From Lichenicola sp965198655 (GTDB taxonomy: Bacteria; Pseudomonadota; Alphaproteobacteria; Acetobacterales; Acetobacteraceae), in NCBI GenBank assembly GCA_965198655.1, contig OZ240668.1, positions 2,914,001-2,978,000 of the forward strand: a stretch of 64,000 bases of DNA, read 5' to 3'. Made by a program: the position numbers and the translations under genes. Numbering within the stretch: the first letter of the stretch is position 1; the number at the start of each line of letters is the position of its first letter. Below, in pieces: positions 1 through 10,632 of this stretch. The notes beneath the pieces were generated by a model. It worked only from the letters and a program-made list of their open reading frames with translations, was not told the DNA's origin and made no database searches.

Positions 1-1818
<1,818 letters not shown>

Positions 1819-2011
1819 CTTGTTCTCCTCGTCAGCGGCAGCGCGCGGCCCGAAGCACCGGGCGCTGTCCTATGGAAACTGGAACCGTTTCGGGATGCGG
1901 GCGACGGCCCGATACCCTGCTCGCTCATGACGGCAGCCAAGCCTCGATGTATTCAGGCCCAACCGCCACGACAAGCCCCGCCCGCCGGTTGGCGGAACGC
2001 GACGATGGTCG

Positions 2012-2677
2012 TCAGACCGTGCGGTCGAGGCCGACCGGGTCCGACACCGCCGCCACGTCCGGTGCCTTGGCCACCACCACCATGGCGGGCTTCAGCAACC
2101 GCCCGTTCAGGGTCCAGGCCGAGGTCCAGGCCTGGATCACGGTGCCGGGCGGATGGTCGGCGGTGGGCTGCTCGGCCATCGCCTGGTGCAGGTTGGCGTC
2201 GAACGCGGCCCCGGTGGGGTCGGTGCCGGTGATGCCGTTGCGCTCCAGGATGCCGAGGAACGAGCGCTCGACGCCCTCGAAGCCCTCGCGCAGCCGGGTC
2301 ACCACCGGGCTGTCGTTGGCATCCGCCGGCGGTAGGCTGGCCAGGCCGCGGCGCAGGTTCTCGGCCGCCTCCACCACGTCCTTGGCGAACTTCTGCACCG
2401 CATACTGGCGCGCGTCGTCGACGTCGCGGCGGGCGCGGTTGCGCACGTTTTGGGTCTCCGCCTCCGCGCGCATCCACTTCTCGCGCATCGCCTCCAGCTC
2501 GGCCTCGAGCGCGCCGATGCGCTCGCTCGCCGCCTGCATCAGCGCGTCCGGGCCGTCATGGCTCGCCTCCGCCGCCGGCTCCGGCGTGGAAGGCTCGGGC
2601 GGCGGCGCCTGGTCGAAGCGGGGCACTGGCCTGCCGGCCGGCGGCGCGTCTCGGAAGCTGTCGCTGGAACTGGTCAT
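2012..2677 (-). CDS. grpE: Nucleotide exchange factor GrpE
   Basis: Cytoplasmic co-chaperone that drives ADP release from DnaK. The 221-residue protein has an acidic, Pro-rich N-terminus, then a long coiled-coil helix (about residues 45-110, with MREKWMRAEAETQNVRNRA), then the small beta domain with the family pattern NPxxHQAM seen here as NLHQAM. I chose the ATG at 2677 (MTSSSDSF), preceded by GGCGAG. An in-frame ATG at 2710 lies only about 7 bases downstream of the -10 element of the predicted heat-shock promoter, which would leave almost no leader. dnaK follows on the same strand. Confidence 0.95.
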   Translation of the reverse strand: MTSSSDSFRDAPPAGRPVPRFDQAPPPEPSTPEPAAEASHDGPDALMQAASERIGALEAELEAMREKWMRAEAETQNVRNRARRDVDDARQYAVQKFAKDVVEAAENLRRGLASLPPADANDSPVVTRLREGFEGVERSFLGILERNGITGTDPTGAAFDANLHQAMAEQPTADHPPGTVIQAWTSAWTLNGRLLKPAMVVVAKAPDVAAVSDPVGLDRTV

Positions 2678-2717
2678 GGTCTCGCCTGCATGAGGCTGGG
2701 TGTCGTCCATGGCGCTG

Positions 2718-2746
2718 AAGTAGGGCACGACGCGACCACGAACAAG
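2718..2746 (-). promoter_or_regulatory. Candidate RpoH (sigma-32) heat-shock promoter for grpE
   Basis: Read on the minus strand, CTTG (2746-2743) is followed by 18 bases and then CCTACTT (2724-2718). The known alphaproteobacterial RpoH consensus is CTTG-N17/18-CYTATNT, so only one defined base in the -10 element differs. It sits 41 bases before the chosen grpE start. Its place ahead of grpE-dnaK is what heat-shock control predicts. The match is by eye and transcription is untested. Confidence 0.6.
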
Positions 2747-2844
2747 GCATAGGGCACGTCCGCGACGCCGGGCGATTGGCTCCCGCGGTCGTTTCGCGCC
2801 ACAATCGCGCCGCAATCAGGCGCGCGGCAACCAGGAGCCCGGCG

Positions 2845-3555
2845 ATGGAGCCGACCAAGCACACGATCGCGCTCGTCGACGACGACCGCAACATCCTCAC
2901 CTCGGTGTCGATGACGCTGGAAGCGGAGGGCTTCGCCGTGCGCAGCTACACCGACGGCGAGAGCGCGCTGGCGAGCCTGTCGGCGCGGCCGGTGGACCTC
3001 GCCGTGCTCGACATCAAGATGCCGCGCATGGACGGGATGGAGCTGCTGCAGCGCCTGCGCGCGCGCTCGCAGATGCCGGTGATCTTCCTGACCAGCAAGG
3101 ACGAGGAGGTGGACCAGTTGATGGGGCTCAGGCTGGGAGCCGACGACTACATCACCAAGCCGTTCAGCCAGCGCCTGCTGCTGGAGCGGATCCGCGCCCT
3201 GCTCCGACGCGGCGAGGTTCTGCGCGCGGAGGCCGCCGGCGCAGCACCCCAGGGCGTCATGGTGCGCGGCGAGCTGTCGCTGGACGAGACCCGGCACCAG
3301 TGCCTGTGGCGCGGCACCGACATCCAGCTCACCGTGACCGAGTTCCTGCTGGTCAAGGCGCTGGGCGCCCGCCCCGGGCTGGTGAAGTCGCGCGACCAAC
3401 TGATCGACGCCGCCTATGGCGAGAACATCTACGTCGACGACCGCACCATCGACAGCCACATCAAGCGGGTGCGCAAGAAGTTCCGGCAGGTCGACGAGGG
3501 CTTCAACCACATCGAGACGCTGTACGGCATCGGCTACCGCTACAAGGAGGAGTAG
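2845..3555 (+). CDS. chvI: Response regulator ChvI (OmpR family)
   Basis: DNA-binding response regulator of the ChvG-ChvI envelope/acid-stress system of alphaproteobacteria. The 236 residues hold a receiver domain (VDDDRN acidic pocket, phospho-acceptor Asp56 in VLDIKMPRMDG, Lys in DDYITKPFS) and a C-terminal winged helix (about 135-236, ending GYRYKEE). The LTSKDEEVDQLMGLRLGADD stretch is typical of ChvI orthologues. Start ATG 2845 is preceded by CAGGAG; upstream in-frame codons lack this. The usual partner chvG lies almost 4 kb downstream instead of adjacent, separated by a repeat, a diguanylate cyclase gene and a transposase remnant. Confidence 0.93.
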   Translation: MEPTKHTIALVDDDRNILTSVSMTLEAEGFAVRSYTDGESALASLSARPVDLAVLDIKMPRMDGMELLQRLRARSQMPVIFLTSKDEEVDQLMGLRLGADDYITKPFSQRLLLERIRALLRRGEVLRAEAAGAAPQGVMVRGELSLDETRHQCLWRGTDIQLTVTEFLLVKALGARPGLVKSRDQLIDAAYGENIYVDDRTIDSHIKRVRKKFRQVDEGFNHIETLYGIGYRYKEE

Positions 3556-3624
3556 GAGCGGTCCGGTCCTATGCGGGCGGGATGACGCTGGGTGGCGCGG
3601 TCCGAGAACTCGGGTCGACGGCGA

Positions 3625-3680
3625 AGACCCAGGGGCTTTGCCCCTGGACCCCATGAAGGGCGAAGCCCTTCAAACCCGAT
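3625..3680. repeat. Dispersed palindromic repeat, copy A (one module only)
   Basis: This copy carries two adjacent hairpins, CCAGGGGCTTTGCCCCTGG and GAAGGGCGAAGCCCTTC. The same module recurs in inverted orientation at about 16808-16859, 24479-24530 and 33768-33822. Copy A lacks the second module present in the other three. It lies between chvI and the diguanylate cyclase gene. Function is unknown; transcription termination or a REP-like mobile element is plausible. Confidence 0.9.
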
Positions 3681-3804
3681 TCTGGAGTCGATCCATTCGC
3701 TTGGCCGCGAGCCCGGAAGGCAGGACCGTGGCAAGTTCACGGTTTCTTAAACGAGATGCGGCAAAGACGACGAACCGCGATCCTGCGGTTTCGGATCAGG
3801 CTTG

Positions 3805-6774
3805 ATGGTTCGTCCGTCACGACGGCTGAGGATGGCCCGTGCGACCAGCTTCTGGCTGGGGCTGCTGCTCGTCCTGTCCTTGCTCGGTCCGGCACGGCAC
3901 GCCGACGCGGCGCGACTGCGGTTCCGCGCCTACGGCGAGAGCGACGGGCTGTGGAGCACGAGCGGACGATGTCTCGCCCAGACCCGGGCGGGATACCTTC
4001 TGGTCTGCTCCGAGGCGGGCGTGTTCGCCTATGACGGACGCCGGTTCGAGAACCTGGGTCCGGCACAGGGCCTGACCAGCGGCGGCCTGGTGAGGGAGAT
4101 CGCGGTCGCCAGCACCGGCCGGGTGGCGGTGCGCTATTCCGACCGGCTGTTCGTGTCCGATCAGGCCGTCACCCTCGACCGGCCGCCGAACGCGCTCCAC
4201 TTCCGCGCCGTCGACTTCGGAGCCCAGGCCGATCCCGACCTGTGGCAGCCGCATCGGCTGGCTCCCTGGAAGGACGGCTTCGTCATCGCGCTCGGCCAGA
4301 AGCTGATGCGGGTAGCACTTTCGCGCGACGGCGCGGCGCTTGCGCCGATGGAGGTCCCGGGCGAGGCGGCGCTGGAGCGTCCGCAAGGCGTCTTCAACGC
4401 CGCCGACACGCTGTGGGCGACGTTCACCGACGGGCGCGTATGCGCGGCAGCGCCGCGAGCGGTCCGCTGCTTCGGTCCGGCCGAGGGACTTGCCCACGGA
4501 CCCTATGTCGACGTCGAGCCCGGCTCCGGAACCAACGTTCTCGCACGGTCCTCGGGCTTCCTCGCGACGATCGACGCCGGCTCGGGCGCAGTCGCCGAAG
4601 AGAAGCTGCCCTTCCAGGGCGGCCTGTACGACCAGTCCACCCAGGTGCTCCGGGTGTCCCGGATGGCGACGGGCGACCTCGTCACGCAGACCGCGAACGG
4701 CCTGATGATACGGACCGGGGCCGGCTGGCGCGAGCTGACCGCAGCCGACGGCGTTCCGGACGACACGATCACGGCTCTGCTGGTCGACGCCGAGGGACAG
4801 CTCTGGCTCAAGATCGCCGGCGGCGAGCTGTTCCGCAGCGTCGGCATCGGTCACTGGGAGTCCCTGCAGCATGATGCGGGGTTGTCGAAGGGAACGGCCT
4901 GGCAGGTCATCGGGACCTCGCGACGCTCGGTGTGGGTTTCGACCACCACGGGCGTCGACGAGGTGCGCGTCATGGACGGGGCGCCGCGGGTGGTCCGGAC
5001 GCTGCCGGGTCCGTCCTTCGGACTGGCCATGGATGCCGACGGATGGGTCTGGACCAGCGTGAGCCCGACCGAGGCGATTGCCATCGACCCGCCTGGCGGC
5101 GCGATGCGGCGCTACGCCGTGCCGGGCGTGAAGCGTATCGTCGCGGCCGCCAGCCGCATCTGGTTCGGCACCCGCACCGGTCTTTACATTCTCGACAGGT
5201 TCGCGGCCCCCGGCACCGCGGCGCGCGCCGACACCGCCTGCGAGATGGTCAGAGGCCTTGCCGCCGACGGGGCCGACGGCGCCTGGCTGATCTGCGACGG
5301 CAGGTTGTGGCACCGCCACGCGCAAGGACGCGCGGTCCGTCTGGACGGCCTTTGGCCGTCGCAGGCGTTCTTCCCGCTCGATCTCTGGCCGGTCGGCAGG
5401 GATCGCCTATGGGTGGCGGGTGCCGGCGGCCTGTACGACGTCCGCGTCGACGGCGACAGGATCGTCTCGATGGCGGCGGTTCCTGCCGAAGACCTGCGCA
5501 CGTCGGAAATCTACGCCGTCATGGTCGATCATCGCGGCTGGCTGTGGGCGGGCACGGACCGGGGCGTGTCCGCGTTCGACGGGCAGCGCTGGGTCTCGAG
5601 CGACGCGACGACGGGCCTGCCCTGGAACGATCTGAGCGAGAGCGGTCTGCACGAGGACGAGGACGGCTCGATGTGGATCGGCACCGGCAAGGGGCTGGCC
5701 CACCTGCTCGACCCGGCGTCGCTGTTCACGACCAGGCCGCTGCGGGTGGTCATCTCCCTTGCCCTGCTGGACGGCAGGCCGATCGGGTCCGGCTGGCAGC
5801 GCTTCACCAACGGGTCGCTGTGCTTGCAGTTCGGCGTGCTCAGCTTCGCCTTCGAGGCGTCGACGGTGTTCCGCTACCGGCTTTCAGGGGTCGATCGGGA
5901 TTGGGTCGAGACGGCATCCGGATCGGTCGGATATCCCTCGGTGCCGCCTGGACGTCACGTGCTGACGGTGGTCGGCTACAACCCTTTGACGCGGACCCTG
6001 TCCGAGCCCGCGACGATGACGATCGGCATCGGCTACCCGTGGTGGCGCGGGTGGTGGGCGGAGGCTCTATACGGCGCCGTCGGGCTGGCGGCGTTGCGAG
6101 CGCTGCTGGCCGCGCGCGACAGGGTCGTGGCGCGCAAGCAGCGCGCGAAGCAGCGCGCACTTCAGGCCCTGGTCGACGAGCGTACGCGCGAGATGCGCGC
6201 AGCACAGGCAGAGCTTCGGCGGCTGGCGACGACGGACGGATTGACAGGCCTCCTCAACCGCCGCGAGATCGAGGCCAGGCTCAGGGCACGCCTCGGGTCG
6301 GACGGCCTCGACCCGGCGGCACTGGTCGTCGCGATGCTCGACATCGACCATTTCAAGCGGATCAACGACCGCCACGGTCACCTCGTCGGCGATGCGGTGC
6401 TGCAAGAAACGTCGGCACGGGTGACGAGCCGCCTCGGCGAGGCCGACGAGGCCGGCCGTTACGGCGGCGAGGAGATCCTGCTCCTGCTCGACGACCGCGA
6501 TGGCCAGGGCTCGTCCCGGATCGCGCTGCTGCACCGGGCGATCCAAGATGAGCCGTTCGCCGTCGGCGACGCCGTGATCCCCGTGACCTGCTCGATCGGC
6601 GCAGCGGGGGCGGAGCGCGGCGACGACTGGTCCACCCTCGTCGGACGTGCGGACACCGCGCTCTACCAGGCCAAGCGCTGCGGCAGGAACCGCGTCGTCG
6701 AGGGCGCAGCCGAGATCCGGTGCGAGCCGATCGGGCGTCCCGTCACCCCGGTCCCGGCCTCCCCGGAGGGTTGA
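3805..6774 (+). CDS. Periplasmic-sensor diguanylate cyclase (beta-propeller, Y_Y_Y, GGDEF)
   Basis: Predicted inner-membrane enzyme that makes cyclic di-GMP in response to a periplasmic signal. The 989-residue protein has an N-terminal signal/anchor helix, a long region of repeated two-component-type propeller blades (repeats such as DAEGQLWLKI, DADGWVWTSV, DHRGWLWAGT), a Y_Y_Y-like segment (FRYRLSGVDRDWVE), a membrane helix, a basic coiled coil and a C-terminal GGDEF domain. The active-site motif reads GGEE at residues 887-890, a form compatible with activity, with upstream DGLTGLLNRR and MLDIDHFKRIND motifs. No EAL domain is present. It lies inside the chvI-chvG interval between a dispersed repeat and a transposase remnant, suggesting later insertion. 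A TTG immediately precedes the chosen ATG; ATG 3832 is a third possible start. Confidence 0.92.
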   Translation: MVRPSRRLRMARATSFWLGLLLVLSLLGPARHADAARLRFRAYGESDGLWSTSGRCLAQTRAGYLLVCSEAGVFAYDGRRFENLGPAQGLTSGGLVREIAVASTGRVAVRYSDRLFVSDQAVTLDRPPNALHFRAVDFGAQADPDLWQPHRLAPWKDGFVIALGQKLMRVALSRDGAALAPMEVPGEAALERPQGVFNAADTLWATFTDGRVCAAAPRAVRCFGPAEGLAHGPYVDVEPGSGTNVLARSSGFLATIDAGSGAVAEEKLPFQGGLYDQSTQVLRVSRMATGDLVTQTANGLMIRTGAGWRELTAADGVPDDTITALLVDAEGQLWLKIAGGELFRSVGIGHWESLQHDAGLSKGTAWQVIGTSRRSVWVSTTTGVDEVRVMDGAPRVVRTLPGPSFGLAMDADGWVWTSVSPTEAIAIDPPGGAMRRYAVPGVKRIVAAASRIWFGTRTGLYILDRFAAPGTAARADTACEMVRGLAADGADGAWLICDGRLWHRHAQGRAVRLDGLWPSQAFFPLDLWPVGRDRLWVAGAGGLYDVRVDGDRIVSMAAVPAEDLRTSEIYAVMVDHRGWLWAGTDRGVSAFDGQRWVSSDATTGLPWNDLSESGLHEDEDGSMWIGTGKGLAHLLDPASLFTTRPLRVVISLALLDGRPIGSGWQRFTNGSLCLQFGVLSFAFEASTVFRYRLSGVDRDWVETASGSVGYPSVPPGRHVLTVVGYNPLTRTLSEPATMTIGIGYPWWRGWWAEALYGAVGLAALRALLAARDRVVARKQRAKQRALQALVDERTREMRAAQAELRRLATTDGLTGLLNRREIEARLRARLGSDGLDPAALVVAMLDIDHFKRINDRHGHLVGDAVLQETSARVTSRLGEADEAGRYGGEEILLLLDDRDGQGSSRIALLHRAIQDEPFAVGDAVIPVTCSIGAAGAERGDDWSTLVGRADTALYQAKRCGRNRVVEGAAEIRCEPIGRPVTPVPASPEG

Positions 6775-6989
6775 GGGCCCGCTCTTGGGATGCGGCAGGT
6801 CGGATGAAGCGTGCAGCACCCGCACGGCATGGGCGGCGAGCACCGGAGCGGACGGGCTTGTCCAGCCGCGCGCACCGGACGCGCGAGCGATGGTCTGGTG
6901 TTCCGTGCTCGCCCGAGGACGACGGCGCCAAAGGCGACCATGGCGCTGCAAGAGCCATCCGATCGGGCTTGGCGGACGCTCAGACCGGT

Positions 6990-7450
6990 GGGGCTGGCAC
7001 CTGCTCCCCGTCGGGGGTGCCGAGATGGGCTGTCGGGACGGCAAGTTGTTCCCCGCGTCGCCATCGACCGGACATCGCAGTTCGCCTATGCCGGGCTGCA
7101 CGCCAAGGCGCAACCGCCGATCGCCGCTCAGATGTTGAGCCTCATCGAGGCCATGCCCTACCGCATCCACACCGTGCCGACCGTGAGGAACCTCAGCGAG
7201 GCCGACAGGGGCATCCAACTCCCCATGAGCCGGGCCCTCGACCCATGGCATGCACAGCGTCGACCGCATCTGCATGGCGACCAACGGGCAGGTTGAGCGA
7301 ATGAACCACACCATCAGGGACGCCATGGTGCGGACCGCGCACCACGCCTCCGTTGACGCGTTTAACCAGCGCCTGCACCCGCTCCTGACGGGACCAAGCG
7401 GCAAGTGCACGGCGGACAGGGCGTTCGATGACGCGGCTGGGCATCCATGA
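6990..7450 (+). pseudogene. Decayed IS481-family transposase remnant
   Basis: Fragments of an rve-type transposase are readable in more than one plus frame. About 7031-7050 reads DGKLF, then after a shift 7055-7170 reads VAIDRTSQFAYAGL followed by MPYRIHTVPT; after another shift 7277-7330 reads NGQVERMNHTIRDAMV. These match the core of IS481-type transposases (GKLY-FVAIDRTSKF, VPYRIHTI, NGQVERMNRTIK). The N-terminal helix-turn-helix region and clear terminal inverted repeats are not recognisable. The remnant stops at 7450, overlapping the chvG start by 4 bases (ATGA). The rest of 6775-7446 holds nothing else I can support. Confidence 0.8.
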
Positions 7451-9204
7451 CCGGGCATCGCCGTAGCCTGTCGATGCAGCCCGTCTCGGACACGGCCGCC
7501 GCCGCCTTCCGCACCCGCCGCTGGGTGTCGCCGATGATGCGGCGCATCCTGCTGGTCAACGCGCTGCCGCTGGCGCTGTTGGTGGCGACGCTGCTCTACC
7601 TCAACCAGTTCCAGAACAGCCTGCTGGAGGCCGAGGTGAGCAGCTTGCGCGAGCAGGCGCGCATCTATGCCGGAGCGCTCGGGCAGTCCGCGGTGGCGCC
7701 GGCGCCCAAGGACGCGACGCATGGCGCCAGGAGGGTCCGCGGCGCCAGGACCCAGCCTGCTCAGGGCGACGGGTTCGTGCTGGTGCCGGTGCTGGCGCGG
7801 CCGCTGCTGCTTCGGCTGACCGAGCCGAGCCCGAGCGCGCATGCCAGGCTGTTCGCGCCCGACGGGCAGCAGATCGCCGACAGCCGCGCCGACATCCCCG
7901 GCGGATACCGGGCGCGCCCGGCCGGGGCGGACGGGGTGCCGGGCTTGCCGGACGACGCGGCGCGGCTGCTGCAGCAGCTCTACGACCGGCTGCTGAGCCT
8001 GATGCCGCACCGGCTGGTGCCGACGCTGGGGCCGAACGCCGACCCCAACGCGCAGCCGGAGGTGCGCGAGCAGCTCCGATTCGGCGATTCCGACAGCTCC
8101 GAGACGCCGCCCTTCATCCGGCGCACCGCCGACCACCGGCTGCTGGTCACGGTGGCCGAGCCGGTGGCGCATGACGGGCAGACGGTGGGCATCATCCAGC
8201 TCACACGCGAGGCGCGCGAGGTGGACCGCTCGTTGTTCGCGGTGCGCTCCTCCATCCTGGTGCTGTTCGTCGTCGCCCTGGCGCTCACCGTGCTGCTGTC
8301 CTGGTACCTGGCGCAGACCATCGCACGGCCGCTGCTGGGGCTGGCCGCCTCGGCGCACGTGATGCGCGAGACCATCGGGCGCACCGGCAGCGTGCCGCCG
8401 CGGCTGCTGGCCAGGCGCGACGAGCTGGGCGAGCTGGCGCAGGCGCTGGAGGAAAGTGCGCGCGCGCTTTGGGCGCGCATGGACGCGATCGAGCGCTTCG
8501 CCGCCGACGTCAGCCACGAGATCAAGAACCCGCTTTCCTCCATCCGCTCGGCGATCGAGACGCTGATGCGCACCCCGGACGGGGACGGGCAGCGTCGGCT
8601 GCTGGCGATCATCAACCAGGACGTGCGCCGGCTCGACCGGCTGATCACCGACATCTCGGACGCCAGCCGGATCGACGCCGAGCTGTCGCGCTCGCACACC
8701 GAGCCGGTGGCGGTGCTGCCGATCCTGTCGGTGCTGGCCGAGATCAACCAGGCGACGCGAAAGCCCGGCGACCCGGTGATCATGGTGGAAGCGCCGCCGG
8801 AGCCGTCGCGTCCGCTGCTGGCGGAGGCGGTGGAGGACCGGCTGGTGCAGGTGCTGCGCAACCTGCTCGGCAACGCCGCCAGCTTCTCGCCCCCCGATGG
8901 CCGGATCGTGCTGTCGGTGTGCGAGCTGCCGGGGCCGGCGCCGGGGATGCTGGAGATCGCGGTGGCGGACGAGGGTCCGGGCATCCCCGCGGCCAAGCTC
9001 GACAGCATCTTCGACCGGTTCTACTCCGAGCGCCCGGCAGGGGAGCATTTCGGCCAGCATTCCGGGCTTGGCCTGTCGATCAGCCGTCAGATCGTCGAGG
9101 CGCTGCGCGGCGACATCCTGGCGCAGAACCGCACCGACGAGGCCGGGCGGGTGGTGGGGGCGCGGTTCCTGGTCCGGCTGCCGCGCGCCGTCCAGGCTGC
9201 GTGA
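7447..9204 (+). CDS. chvG: Sensor histidine kinase ChvG
   Basis: Inner-membrane sensor kinase that phosphorylates ChvI. The 585 residues show a first membrane helix (MRRILLVNALPLALLVATLL), a periplasmic sensing region (about 60-255), a second helix (SILVLFVVALALTVLLSWYL), HAMP, HisKA with His357 in DVSHEIKNPLSS, and an ATPase domain with LLGNAASFSP, DEGPGIP and GLGLSISRQIVE boxes. ATG 7447 has no good ribosome site and overlaps the end of a transposase remnant; ATG 7474 is an alternative. The native promoter and start may have been replaced when the intervening DNA arrived. The hprK-type genes that often follow chvG in alphaproteobacteria are absent; a permease gene follows. Confidence 0.9.
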   Translation: MTGHRRSLSMQPVSDTAAAAFRTRRWVSPMMRRILLVNALPLALLVATLLYLNQFQNSLLEAEVSSLREQARIYAGALGQSAVAPAPKDATHGARRVRGARTQPAQGDGFVLVPVLARPLLLRLTEPSPSAHARLFAPDGQQIADSRADIPGGYRARPAGADGVPGLPDDAARLLQQLYDRLLSLMPHRLVPTLGPNADPNAQPEVREQLRFGDSDSSETPPFIRRTADHRLLVTVAEPVAHDGQTVGIIQLTREAREVDRSLFAVRSSILVLFVVALALTVLLSWYLAQTIARPLLGLAASAHVMRETIGRTGSVPPRLLARRDELGELAQALEESARALWARMDAIERFAADVSHEIKNPLSSIRSAIETLMRTPDGDGQRRLLAIINQDVRRLDRLITDISDASRIDAELSRSHTEPVAVLPILSVLAEINQATRKPGDPVIMVEAPPEPSRPLLAEAVEDRLVQVLRNLLGNAASFSPPDGRIVLSVCELPGPAPGMLEIAVADEGPGIPAAKLDSIFDRFYSERPAGEHFGQHSGLGLSISRQIVEALRGDILAQNRTDEAGRVVGARFLVRLPRAVQAA

Positions 9205-9340
9205 GGACGCGACCGACCGACGAGGCGAGCGCTTGGGCGGCGTGACGGCCTGGGGGCCAGGATGTTGCGCCGCGCGATTTTGCTGGACAACGGCGCCGCG
9301 ACGGGCACGCTTCCGGCCTGGGGTTCAGGCGGAACGGCAC

Positions 9341-10543
9341 ATGGCATTCATCGCGGCGACCACCGGGCCCGTCGAGGCCGACCGCGACGGGCAGCCCCGG
9401 GCGCACAGCGTGGCCGAGGCGCGGCGCAGCAGCGCGCTGAACACCATCTCGGCGTGCCTGCTGCTGCTGACGGTCATGGGCGTGTTCTACACGCTGTACT
9501 TCACCAGCGACATCGTGCTGCCGTTCGTGCTGGCGGGCGTGCTGAACCTGCTGCTGTCGCAGCCGATGCGGTTCCTCCACCAGCGCCTGCACATCCCCAA
9601 GCCGATCGCCGCCCTGCTGCTGATCGGCCTGTTGTTCGGCATCGTCGGCGCGATCGGGGTGGCGATCTCGGTGCCGGCCTCGGGCTGGATCGCGCGCGCG
9701 CCGGAAAGCCTGCCGGCGCTGCAGCACAAGCTGTCGTTCCTGAACGCGCCGATCCACGCGGTGCAGAACGGCATGAAGAAGCTGCAGGGGCTGATGGACC
9801 AGGGTGGCGTCGCGCCGAACGTGCGCACCGTCACCGTGCAGCAATCGGGCAGCAGCGGCCTGACCAGCGTCGGCTCCTCGATCCTGATCGGCACGCGGGC
9901 GTTCCTGGGGCAGTTGTTCTCCATGCTGCTGATGCTGTTCTTCCTGCTCTACGAGGGCGACAGCCTGCTGCGGCGCTTCGTCGAGATCATGCCGACCTGG
10001 GCCGACAAGCGGCGCACGGTGCAGATCGCCACCGAGATCGAGCACAACGTGTCGCTCTACCTCGCCACCATCACGGTGATGAACCTGCTGGTCGGCGTGC
10101 TGAACTTCGCGCAGTGCTACCTGCTGGGCCTGCCCAACCCGCTGCTCTGGGGCGTGCTCGCGTTCCTGCTCAACTACATCCCGATCATCGGGCCGTTCAC
10201 CGGCATCGTGGTGTACTTCTTCGTCGGCCTGTTCGTGTTCCCCTCCGCGCTGCACGCGCTGCTGCCGCCCGCGATCTACCTCGGCATCCACCTGCTCGAG
10301 GGCGAGACGGTCACGCCGCTGCTGCTGGCCAAGCGCTTTACCCTCAATCCCGTGCTGGTGATGGCCTCGCTGCTGTTCTGGGACTGGCTGTGGGGCATCC
10401 CGGGCGCTTTCCTGAGCGTGCCGCTGCTGGCGGTGTTCAAGATCGTCTGCGACCACGTCGACAGCCTGACCGCGATCGGCCATATCGTCGGCGGCGCGCC
10501 GAAGCAGCGCAAGGCGCTGCCGTTCCAGCGGTCGGGGGGATGA
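9341..10543 (+). CDS. AI-2E family (TqsA/PerM-like) membrane transporter
   Basis: Integral inner-membrane protein of 400 residues with about eight hydrophobic helices in the order typical of the AI-2E/UPF0118 family: paired N-terminal helices (about 35-105), a soluble central loop (about 120-190), then C-terminal helices including NYIPIIGPFTGIVVYF and LGIHLLEGETVTPLLLAKR, both hallmark segments. Members include E. coli TqsA, linked to AI-2 export, and Na+/H+ antiporter-like relatives, so the substrate here is unknown. I chose ATG 9341 because the upstream in-frame extension lies inside chvG. It starts 136 bases after chvG on the same strand. Confidence 0.88.
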   Translation: MAFIAATTGPVEADRDGQPRAHSVAEARRSSALNTISACLLLLTVMGVFYTLYFTSDIVLPFVLAGVLNLLLSQPMRFLHQRLHIPKPIAALLLIGLLFGIVGAIGVAISVPASGWIARAPESLPALQHKLSFLNAPIHAVQNGMKKLQGLMDQGGVAPNVRTVTVQQSGSSGLTSVGSSILIGTRAFLGQLFSMLLMLFFLLYEGDSLLRRFVEIMPTWADKRRTVQIATEIEHNVSLYLATITVMNLLVGVLNFAQCYLLGLPNPLLWGVLAFLLNYIPIIGPFTGIVVYFFVGLFVFPSALHALLPPAIYLGIHLLEGETVTPLLLAKRFTLNPVLVMASLLFWDWLWGIPGAFLSVPLLAVFKIVCDHVDSLTAIGHIVGGAPKQRKALPFQRSGG

Positions 10544-10632
10544 GGGCCACACCCTTCAGGACCGGATCCCGAACGGGTGAAGATGCTTGCTTGAACAACG
10601 GGCTAACGCATCTGACGCGAACGGAGAATGCT

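Noticed and set aside
7250..7450. Intact small gene
   Set aside because: It matches only the C-terminal third of an IS481-type transposase and is frame-shifted from the other pieces, so it is part of a pseudogene.
6067..9060. 997-codon minus-strand frame
   Set aside because: Antisense to the GGDEF domain, a transposase remnant and chvG; no family motif.
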